64,000 nucleotides of DNA from Glycine soja (Eukaryota > Streptophyta > Magnoliopsida > Fabales > Fabaceae), in the NCBI RefSeq assembly GCF_004193775.1, contig NC_041003.1, positions 24,606,685 through 24,670,684 of the forward strand. The letters run 5' to 3'. Each line of letters begins with the position of its first letter. Position 1 is the stretch's first letter. Shown here one piece after another: positions 54,754 through 64,000 of the stretch. A program made the position numbers and the translations under genes. A model generated the notes under the pieces. The model ran no database searches. It was not told the origin of the DNA and worked only from the letters and a program-made list of their open reading frames with translations.

Positions 54754-57547
54754 TGTAACACCCTGATATATATATCTATATATTATTAGTAATTATGTTT
54801 GATGTTTAATTATATTTGTTGTGTTATGTTATCCGTAATTATTTTCAAGGATGTGAGTTTAGTTTTTAAATGAGTGTTAGTAGTTAAAGCGTTTGCTTCT
54901 CAAAGAAGCCTCTTGAGAAAGCTTCTCAAAGAAGCCACGAGGAAGCTTCTCGAGGAAGCCTCTTAATGAAGCTTCTCAAGGAAGAAACATGAAGCTGCCT
55001 TGGTAAAAATGCTTCCCCACCTTTGTTAACCGTTGGCTCTTCTCAAAATTTGGTCTGCCGCTTCACAGAACACTTGTCCATGATCTGACCGTTGGGATCT
55101 TTAAGAAGATGTCTGGAGTGTGTGCAATGTTTTCGCTTCCGAGAGCATTGCTCACTTGTGCGTTTTGAGCCTTGTAGTCTAAGTACCTTTGGAAAAATGC
55201 CATTTCTTCCCCTTTCTTTCTTCCAAAACCATTTCCAACATTCCAAGATCTTTCTCCATCACCCACAGCCACCATTAGCCACCACAAACTGTCGTTGTTC
55301 TCCATTGAAACCCCACACCGAGAGGAACCCTTCAACCGAGGCGGAATCTTCCAACTTGCCTCGCAGTTTGGATAGAGAACGAAACCCTAATCTGACCTTT
55401 TGTTTTCCTTCGAGGTAACCATGGTTCTACGCTTGTTTCTTGTTAGTTTCAGCTTGTCTTTGCATCTTTTCTGACTTTGGAACCACCATTGCATGTTTTA
55501 CGTTTCCTTTGAAAAACCCTCGAGCAAAGAGACTTTGTAAATGTTATCCTTTTCTGAAATGGGTGCTATTTTTGTGACCTACACTGAACCCCAGTCACAT
55601 TGGCGTGATCAGAATTTCAAAATGATATTCCTTTGTAAAACTGAAATACTCTCAGCTCTTTCATGTAGTGATGTGGGTGTTTGACCCAGAGCATTGTTAT
55701 TAGCTTTGTTTTCTGAAATCCATATTAAGTCTCCTTCGTTTTGGTATGGTAGAGGCTTGCGTAGAACCAACGAGCGGAGACGAAAAAGAAATCTCCAAGT
55801 GATGTGACGAGGAACCCACGGTAGCTCACAATAGGTCAGGGAACCGATAACTGCCTATCCCTGTTGCATGCTGATTTTTCTTTTATAGAAAACGATGTTT
55901 TTAACTAATGGGACGCGATATAATTGTTATTGATATGCATGCTGGTTTTTCAAGAAAAGACTATGTTTTGACCAATGGGATGCGATATATATATATATTG
56001 TGATGAGTGATATTGTTGTCTTTATTTGATTTGTGTTGTTTGAAGACCTAGGAGTGTGAATCTCAGGCATGAAAGAAAAATATATGTGTGGAATGCGATT
56101 TATTGTTGATGTCGCTATTGAGGATTTTAATTGATATGTGGTGATATTGATAATTATGATGATATTGATTTGAGATGACATTGTTAATAAAGATCATGCC
56201 AACATGAATTAATGTTATTGTTGATGATTATCTGAATATGAAATGAGGTTGTTGTTGTTGTTGATAACGTCATTGAGACGAGATGATGTCTATGTTAAGA
56301 ATGATATGGAAATGAAATGTTGTTTGATGTTGGAAATGCATTGGCATGTGCATGTTGTGTATGTTCGTGGGGGGTGAAGTGCACTGACCTTCCATGGTCT
56401 TTGGCACTTGCTTCGAGCCACGTTCATATGTAGGATGTTGTGTATGTTCGTGGGGGGCGAAGTGCACTGACCTTCCATGGTCTTTGGCACTTGCTTTGGG
56501 CCACGTTCATATGTTGTATGTTGCGTATGTTCATGGGGGGTAAGTGCACTGACCTTGTCGGATGGCCCAGACGTGGGTGAAAAGTGTGGTTAGGCGCTTT
56601 AATTGGTCCATGATCTTTGGCATTGCTTTTGGCCATGTTCATAGCTCATACGACATAGGAAATAGAGTAAATGTGGCAGAGTGTACTTTGTACTGAGGGG
56701 GTGTGTCACCTAGTAGGGAACTCCTTTGGGCCCCCAGGCTGATCACCTATGGGGGGCAGTTACGTGCACAACCGGGTGGTCTTGACGAACTCTGCATGGT
56801 TTCCTAAGTAAGAGTGTCGTGTGGACACGCTTAGGCTATTTCCTGGGATTTGGTTGTTGGTATGTGCCACATTGCATCTGAGAGTTGAGTTAGGTGCATG
56901 CATCATTCTGTGCAGTCTTGATTGGATCCATGAATGGATGATGAGTAATTGTTGAATGTGGATGATGAACAATTGTTGGGTGTGAGTGTTGAATAATGAA
57001 TGTTGTGTAAGCTCATAATGTTTGCCTATGTTTCTTGCTAATTGTGGTTATGTGGAGTTGGTATTGGTTCTTTTTATAATGAACTCACCCTTGCAATTTT
57101 GTGTCGTGTGGTTGATACCTATCATGATCACGAACATTATTCGTGGGAGTAGAATGACAGCAGCAGGGTGTAGGGAGTAAGATTATGGTGAGGAGCCGCC
57201 GAGCCGACGTGATGACGTTGGCATTATTTTGGGAGAGAGTTGTGTTTTGTAATCAACTCCTCCGTAGTTGGTTTTCAAGTTCTACTTTGTTGAGTTAAAG
57301 ATGTAAAACTTGGATTTTAATTATATATATGAACAGATTTAATTTCCGTTGTGTATGACGTGTACCAAGTTACTGTTTCTATATAATTATGTATATTCAC
57401 TTATGTAATGGCGCGCTGTTGGGTGAATGTATGTTGTGACAAAATTACTTCTACTTTCATAAACAAATGAAAGGAGTTCTTTTTATAAAAATTGAAATTA
57501 TTGCATATTAGAGTGTTGATATCCTAGTGACGAGGCGGGTCGTTGCA
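54754..57547 (+). mobile_element. Chromovirus J 3' LTR
   Basis: TGTAACACCCTG to GCGGGTCGTTGCA, 2,794 bases. GAAGCTTCTC/GAAGCC repeats 54900-54990; 82-83 bp tandem repeat (TGCACTGACC at 56382, 56464, 56547). A donor-like TTCGAG/GTAACC at 55415 follows a leader rich in ACCC. It lies in a K-type LTR (right flank 57548). Confidence 0.93.
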
Positions 57548-58219
57548 TCCTTCACCTCTAGGATCTCATAATCACTCACAAACTCATCTCAAGCTCTCAA
57601 ACCGGCTCCTGCTTCAAGCTCTGGTCTCTGTAGATCTTCACACAGGAAAATCTCTCAAAACTCTCTCGAACTTGGACCTTTCTCTTTCTAGAATCTCTAA
57701 ACATGCAAAACTCTGAATCCCAGTCCAAACTTTCTCTCTAAAATTTGATTTCAGACTTAAATAGGTGGCCTTGTTCGTGCTCGTGCACTTAGTGCAATTA
57801 TGGACAACTTAGCGCACATTAGTGAATTTTGGCTTAGTGCGTGCCTTTCTCGCTTAGCGGATGAATTGAAGCGGTGTGCTTAGTGAGATGAAGCGGTGCA
57901 CTTAGCGAACCTGTACAGCTTATCTTCTTCCAGAGTCTTCCTTGTGCTTAGCCCATGAGTGTTGCGCTTAGCAGAAGCTCGCTAAGCCAACAGATTGGCT
58001 TAGCGAGAAGGTGAAAAACATCACTTTCAAAGCTTGCCTAATTAACCTGAAATTTAGAGAAAATGATTATTAAACACACAAAATGGAAGTACTAAGTATT
58101 TATTACCTATACATAACCGAAAATACTTATAACACTACAAAATAACCATAAATTGGAAGAGTTTGATACAATTTACACATGTTTTATACACAAAAGTTAG
58201 TCATATTCACCGACTAACA
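57548..58219 (-). mobile_element. K-type LTR fragment (K3)
   Basis: Ends CCGACTAACA like K1 and has ACCATAAATTGG..., TATA CTTAAATAGG (57756-57765, read CCTATTTAAG on minus) and a GCTTAGCG array (57780-58015). The other part was lost on the left of J. Confidence 0.82.
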
Positions 58220-60437
58220 GTATGCTATATACTTGTTATAGAAACCTTATAATTCTATATATGCTTGTAGTATGGTGTTATGCCTTAAATGCATAGATAA
58301 TATGGTTGTTTGTGATTTTTGTTCTTAGCGATGCTAATACCTTTTAGTTCGATGACCCATATCGGGATATATTTCATAAGGAATACTATTTTGACTATAC
58401 CTTCCAGTTCTAGTACAACCCATTTTCTTGTGTTGCGTGCTGAAGTCAAGTAACTCGATTATACTTGCAAGCCCTAGTATAATTCATTCTTTGTGTTGTG
58501 AGCCTACGTCAAATAGTTTTTGATTACTGATGTTTCTGTCACAATCAAATGATTGTTAACGTCTCCATATGGGTGTACAATGTGATCATGTTTTCATTTA
58601 TAGAATTCATTTGGAATATTTGTTGTTGATTATGAATAAGTGATCATTCTTGATTTAAAATTATCCTCTCCTAATCAATCGAGTGTTCATCTTGTTATGG
58701 GCTGCTCATCTTCCAATCATGTCTTGTTAAACTTCTTTATAATCTATCTTGTTGTTACTTCTATTACGAATAGAGAAAGACTTCGCCCTTGCCAATCAGG
58801 TTAAGGTGTTTTGAGAAGAAAATACTTGAGTGGGCATGATCCTTGTTACCTGTAGACAAAATTCAAACTTAGTAAGTCATGTACCTGTGTTCCTTGAGGA
58901 TGTGGTTAGTTACCACCTAAGTGCGAGATTGAGAATCCTGTAGGTGTAGTACCTATAGAAACTTGTAACCATAGTTCCTGAGAAAAATATCTAGTATAGA
59001 GTTGTTTAAGAACATAGAGTAGTTGGAAAAGTTGTGAAAAATAATTAAGAGGTTTGGTGTGAAACCTTAAGAAAAGAGTAAAGTAGTTAGTAAGGCGTTA
59101 ATTACTAAGCATGGAAAGGTTCGAGAGTGAGTGTTCTTGTGTAAGGTAGGTGACCTAAAGGATTCTTGATGATAGTTGTATGATTAGCGGGATAAATCTT
59201 AGTTCTCTCTTTACCTTAATATGGGAAAAGTTTGAGGATGCTCTGATGACTACCTTAGTACCTGTTGTGGCCTCTACATGTACCTGGTCATGCCTAGACA
59301 AGATCGATGTCCTTGTATGTTCATGGGATGCATGGACAGGATCTCCCTACCTTGAGTTAGCTCTTGTAGTGATTTCGGTGATTGACGCTTTAGTGTGTTT
59401 CGAGTTAGGTTGGAGTATGTGAAGTATCTTAAAGTTGTTATAAACCCTTGAGAATCACCTTTCATGTTAAGTGTTTTGCTATGCATTTTAGTTAGATGAG
59501 GATGACCCTTAGAGTATGCTACGTCTAAGTGAGAGATAACTATAAATCTTTCTCAAGCAAAAGTTGTTTTGAGATGAGAGGAAACCTAAGATTAAGATAA
59601 GACACCCTTAATTAGTAGTTCAACCAGAAATTTATTTTAGGATTACTTGAATTAACCTTAGCCCTTGTTAGAGATGACTCAAGTAAGTTTAAGTTTTCCA
59701 GTGAGATCCTTGTAGGGAGTAAACCCTAAGTTCATAGAGAAGTCGATCACTGTAAACCGTTGCTATCTTACCCGCGTAGGTCCTTGTTGGAGTAGTAAAA
59801 TATCTTAAGTATGTTTTAAGTTTAGAGGAGTGCTTGTAGGAGGACAAGTAGTGGTCAATGTTTTCTTGACAACTTAAGACTCATGAAAAGATTTATCCTA
59901 TGCATGATTTAGAATAGGTATTTATGTTTTGAAAAATGTTTTTAAATAGGTATTTTATTTGTTAGTTTTGTTTTAAAAATAGGTATTGTTTGTGTTTTAA
60001 AAGATAATATGTATGATTGCATGGTGTTATGAAATAGTTTAAAATTTTAATAGTAAATATATGAATTTTGTAGTTGTTTATGTTTATTTTATTTCAATGA
60101 AAATAGTCATACATTATTTAATTATGTAGTTCTTATTTTATTTATGAATTTTGTGTTTTAATTATATAGTCATATATGGTGTTATGAAATAGTTTTAAAT
60201 GGTGTTATTTTATTTCAATGTAAAATAGTAATATTATTTAATTATGTAGTTGTTAATTTATTTATGAATTTTGTGATTTAATTATGTAGTCATATATGCT
60301 ATTATGAAATAGTTATAAATGGTGTTATTTTATTTCAATGAAAAATAGTCATATATTATTTGTAGTTGTTTATGTTTATTTTAATAGTAAATATTGAATT
60401 TGACCAAAAAATGCATGTGTGTCAAAATTTGCAGATT
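58220..60437. other. Unassigned AT-rich region
   Basis: No ORF of note and no family that I can name. TACCTTTTAGTTCGATGAC and TACCTTCCAGTTCTAGTAC (58330, 58398) look like two versions of one block. Near the end is a 120-bp tandem repeat. It leads to the MAIN-like start at 60438, so part may be its promoter or leader. Confidence 0.5.
60030..60390. repeat. 120-bp tandem repeat, about 2.5-3 units
   Basis: TATTTCAATG recurs at 60090, 60211 and 60331; units hold TTTAATTATGTAGT, TTTATGAATTTTGTG and TATGAAATAGTT. Confidence 0.9.
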
Positions 60438-60469
60438 ATGGTTAGAACTAGAGGGTTACGTCATGCCTT
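60438..60469 (+). pseudogene. Start of a MAIN-LIKE/plant mobile domain ORF, interrupted
   Basis: ATG at 60438 reads MVRTRGLRHA, very like the MVRTRGLGRAL start I recall for soybean MAIN-LIKE (plant mobile domain) proteins, which occur both as host genes and within MULE-type transposons. Copia B begins right after (60470). The remainder would be expected past B, beyond the window. Only eleven codons are visible, hence low confidence. Confidence 0.4.
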
Positions 60470-61335
60470 TGTTGGATCAAGTGGCCTCGGAATAATTAAG
60501 AGGGGGGGGGGTTGAATTAATTATCAACGTGTCTTGACTAATTAAAAATCTATCATTCTTAATGTTACTAGATTCAAATAGGCTTTTACTACTAAGTTAA
60601 GAAAGTAAAGAACAGAAATAGAAATGTAACCAAAAGTAAAAGTGATAATTAAAAGTACACAGCGGAAATTAAAGAGTGTAGGAAAGAAGAAGACAAACAC
60701 AAGATTTATATTGGTTCGGCCACAAACCGAGCCTACATCCAGTACCCAAGCAACCTGTGATTCTTGAGATTTCTTTCAACCTTGAAAAATCATTTACAAG
60801 CCAAAGATCCACAAGGGATGTACCCTACCTTGTCCTCTTTGAAAAACCAAGTGGATGTACCCTCCACTTGAACTGATCCACAAGAGATGTACCCTCTCTT
60901 GTTCTCAGTATAACAATCCCCAAGTAGATGTACCCTCTACTTGTACCACAAAGGATGTACCCTCCAATGTGTTGGGACAAAGAATTCTCAGGCGGTTAGT
61001 CCTTTGAATCTTTGTAAAGGGGAAACAAAAGATATCTCAGGCAGTTAGTCCTTTGAAATCTTTTGCTTAAGGGGAAGGGAAGAATCAAAAGAATTCTCAG
61101 GCAGTTAGTCCTTTGAATCTTTTGTAAGGGAGAAGAGAGACACAAAAGAATTCAGGCGGTTAGTCCTTCATTCTTTTGACAAAGGGAAAAGAGAATGAAA
61201 AAGATCAATAGTACAAGTTTTTGAACAAAAAACTATTCTTGGAAGAGAAAGTGTTGATAAAAAACTTTTAGAAAGATAAAGAGAAATGAATCAGAAAATT
61301 CTATAGAAAGATATTGAAAGATGTTTGAGAGATAG
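60470..61335 (-). mobile_element. Copia B 3' LTR, truncated
   Basis: Starts TGTTGGATCAAGTGGCC, G10 run at 60502-60511, matches the right LTR up to ATGTTTGAGAGAT (about 61335) and then jumps to other sequence. Repeats of GATGTACCCTCC (60830-60970) and four CAGGCGGTTAGTCCTT units (about 60990-61170; three in the right LTR). The upstream part with the ATCGATTAC array is deleted. Confidence 0.9.
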
Positions 61336-61417
61336 AACGTTGATCTCCTTCTAGTTTGAGAGATAGAAGGTTTGTGACTAGATCTTTGAAAGTAGAAGTC
61401 AGACTTTTGCTTTTTGC

Positions 61418-62517
61418 TTAATCTTCTTGAGAGATGTTCTCATCACTTTCATAGTCTTTGGATAGAAGGTTGATCTCCTTCTCCGAACCATCGAATGAGT
61501 CATTGTCGTCCCAAACAATATACGCCTTCTTGGATCTTCTTTCTTTATAGCTTTTCTTCTCATTCTTCTCGGGCCATGACTCATTTGAGGGACAGTTTGC
61601 CTTTATGTGACCGAGTTGATTACACTTGTTGCATTTAAGTGTAGGAGAAACTTCTTGGGATTTCTTCCCATTGTTGAAGTTTTGGCTTCTCTCCATTATT
61701 CTATTTTTGACGAATTTATGAAACTTCTTCACAAAGAGTGAGAAGTCTTCTTCATCATCAGATTCTTCTTCTTCTTCTTTTTCTTCTTGTATTGAGGAAG
61801 AGGCTTTGAGTGCTATGCTTCTTTTCCTTTTGTCGATCTCTTCATTTTGATTGAGATGTTGAAGTTCCATTTCATGTTCCTGTAATTTTCCAAACAAGGT
61901 GGCAAGAGACATAGAGGAAAGATCTTTTCTTTCAGAAATAGCAGTTACCTTGGGTTGCCATTCCCTACTTAAACATCTTAAAACTTTATTAATTAAATCT
62001 TTATTAGGGAAGATTTTTCCTAAGGAGGTAAGATGGTTGACTATGTGTGTGAATCTTTTCTGCATACTTTGGATGTTCTCATTAGGGTTCATCCTAAATA
62101 ATTCATATTCATGTGTAAGGGTATTGACTCTAGATCTTTTTACATCAGTGGTGCCTTCATGTGTAAGTTGGAGAGTATCCCACATCCCCTTTGCATTTGA
62201 ACAGTTTGACACTCTAAAATATTCATCTATTCCTAGGGGAGAACTGATAATGTTTTTGGCTTTAAGATTATATTGGATTCTTCTTCTATCCTCATTAGTC
62301 CACTTATCCCTAGGTTTTTGTTTTGTGGTGCTAGTGCTTACATCTACTACGGTGGGTATGTAAGGTCCTATTTCAATTGTTTCCCAAATGTTTAAATCTA
62401 TGGCTTCAATAAAGATTTGCATTCGGGTTTTCCAATAGTGGTAACCCTCACCATTAAAGATGGGTGTGGCCTATGGATGGAGTTTCCTTCAGGAAACACA
62501 AAATTTAAGGAGGCCAT
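61418..62517 (-). pseudogene. Copia B gag
   Basis: Minus strand. ATG at 62517 (MASLNFVFPEGNSIHRP), a two-base frameshift near 62455, then open from 62422 to 61418. Copia capsid (UBN2-type): IFIEAIDLNIWETIEIGPY, DEYFRVSNCSNAKGMWDTLQ, VNTLTHEYELFRMNPNENI and CLSREWQPKVTAI. Acidic stretch EEKEEEEESDDEEDF, then zinc knuckle CNKCNQLGHIKANC. It ends soon after, where an internal deletion removed protease, integrase, RT and RNase H and joined gag to the truncated LTR. Confidence 0.93.
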
Positions 62518-62550
62518 GAATCTTGAAGTTGTGAAACTTTCTGCCAGATA

Positions 62551-62565
62551 CCTGCTCTAATACCA
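62551..62565 (-). other. Primer binding site of copia B
   Basis: Minus strand TGGTATTAGAGCAGG, initiator tRNA-Met PBS with one change, two bases from the LTR. Confidence 0.93.
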
Positions 62566-62567
62566 CT

Positions 62568-64000
62568 TGTTGGATCAAGTGGCCTCAGAATAATTAAGAG
62601 GGGGGGTTTTATTAATTATGAACGTGTCTTGACTAATTAAAAATCTATCCTTCTTAATGTTACTAGATTCAAATAGGCTTTTACTACTAAGTTAAGAAAG
62701 TAAAGAACAGAAATAGAAACTTAACCAAAAGTAAAAGCGATAATTAAAAGTGCACAGTGGAAATTAAAGAGTGTAGGGAAGAAGAAGACAAACACAAGAT
62801 TTATACTGGTTCGGCCACACACCGTGCCTACATCCAGTCCCCAAGCAACATGTGGTTCTTGAGATTTCTTTCAACCTTGTAAAATCCTTTTACAAGCCAA
62901 AGATCCACAAGGGATGTACCCTCCCTTGTTCTCTTTCAAAAACCAAGTGGATGTACCCTCCACTTGAACTGATCCACAAGAGATCTCTTGTTTTCAGTAT
63001 AACAATCCCCAAGTAGATGTACCCTTCAATGTGTTAGGACAAAGAATTCTCAGGCGGTTAGTCCTTTGAAATATTTTGCTTAAGGGGAAGGGAAGAATCA
63101 AAAGAATTCGCAGGTGGTTAATCCTTTGAATCTTTTGTAAGGGTGAAGAGAGACACAAAAGAATTTAGGCGGTTAGTCCTTCGTTCTTTTGGCAAAGGGA
63201 GAAGAGAATGAAAAAGATGAATAGCACAAGTTTTTGAACAAAGAACTTTTCTTGGAAGAGAAAGTGTGATAAAAAACTTTAGAAAGATGAAGAGAAATGA
63301 ATCAGAAAATTTTGTAGAAAGATATTGAAAGATTGATTGAAAGATGTTTGAGAGATGATGTTGAAAAAGATTGAAAGATAGATGATTCAAAGATGATTGA
63401 TTATGATAGATGATGATTAATTATTTAAAACTCATGACATGGTCACATATTTATAATCTCTTGATGACTCAAGTCAAAGCTTGTGACTCTTGACAATTTC
63501 ATAAAACTAGTTACTTAAAAAGTTGTGACTTTTGAAAAAATCTTCATAAATAAGTCACTTGAAGAATTGTGACTTTTGGAAATATATTTTTCGAAATTAG
63601 TCACTGGTAATCGATTACCATTAAGGTGTAATCGATTACACATCAACAGATGCAACTCTTCATTTTGAATTTTGAAAATTAAAATGTTTAGAAGCTCTGG
63701 TAATCGATTACAAGTATTTTGTAATCGATTACACAAGTTTAAAATACTTTAAAACTGTTTAAACATAAGTTATAACTCTTGAAATTTGAAATATTACCGT
63801 TTTAAGACACTGGTAATCGATTACTGCCTTCTGGTAATCGATTACCAGAGAGTATAACTCTTTGGTAATGATTTTGTGAAAACTTCTTATGCTACTCAAT
63901 ATTTTGAAAAACTTTTTTTAGTACTTAACTTGATTGATTCTTCTCTTGATTCTTGAATCTTGATCTTGATTATTCTTGAATCTTGATTCTTGAAACTTGA
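62568..64000 (-). mobile_element. Copia B 5' LTR (runs off the window)
   Basis: TGTTGGATCAAGTGGCC with PBS on its left. G7 run at 62600. TATA ATTATAAATATG (63446-63457, minus) and ATCGATTAC array (63605-63846) upstream of it. The TTCTTGAATC-rich end at 63930-64000 resembles 12340-12480. Confidence 0.9.
63605..63846. repeat. ATCGATTAC array in B LTR
   Basis: Six copies in three pairs, the last pair CTGGTAATCGATTACTGCC/CTGGTAATCGATTACC. About 150 bases upstream of the TATA box in element orientation. Confidence 0.9.

Noticed and set aside
58220..60000. Decayed pol gene
   Set aside because: I looked for RT, integrase and protease motifs on both strands and found none; stops are dense in all frames.
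1..64000. tRNA, rRNA or other structural RNA genes
   Set aside because: No tRNA cloverleaf with A and B boxes or rRNA sequence seen; the tRNA-like words are all primer binding sites.

Overview
The window is a plant intergenic retrotransposon nest with no intact host gene. I read it as a legume, most likely soybean (Glycine), because the LTR families carry dense GGTAATCGATTACC and GCTTAGCG motif arrays and the copia and Athila-like families resemble soybean ones; that is recall, not a search. Labels A-L used below are local. Nearly everything is Ty3/gypsy (Athila-like, chromovirus, Tat/Ogre-like LTR) or Ty1/copia (SIRE/Maximus-like with a third ORF), plus solo LTRs. Six insertions have exact 5-bp target-site duplications (TSDs) and two more have TSDs with one mismatch, so the order of insertion can be read from the sequence.

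Left and centre (1-48327) form one nest. The oldest visible host is copia element F (plus strand, 42897-48327). Chromovirus E (minus) sits in F reverse transcriptase; Athila-like K2 (minus) sits in E gag; Athila-like K1 (minus) sits in K2 protease. K1 was hit by LTR D in its protease (D itself carries solo LTR C1) and by copia element A in its gag. A carries truncated LTR C3, a B-type LTR fragment, the 16-kb Athila-like element L and solo LTR C2. L carries solo LTR E1, solo LTR H1 and copia remnant I, and I carries solo LTR H2. The deepest chain is F>E>K2>K1>A>L>I>H2, eight levels.

Right part (48328-64000): chromovirus-like deletion derivative H (two LTRs and one long Gag-RT remnant ORF), integrase and 3' LTR of chromovirus J, a K-type LTR fragment, about 2.2 kb of unassigned AT-rich DNA ending in an apparent start of a MAIN-LIKE/plant-mobile-domain ORF, and copia element B that interrupts it.

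Most coding remnants are dead (stops, frameshifts, deletions, a lost integrase catalytic Asp). Three things stand out. First, an open, indel-free 143-codon ORF lies inside two independent LTR C copies, behind a good splice acceptor and with a SUMO-interaction-like motif. Second, unrelated LTR families each place an array of one short palindrome (ATCGATTAC, GCTTAGCG, CGCCTAGGCG or GAAGCTTC type) just upstream of a TATA box, and the third ORFs of copia elements A and F have the same array-plus-TATA arrangement. Third, element H keeps a 380-codon ORF open across several pol deletions.
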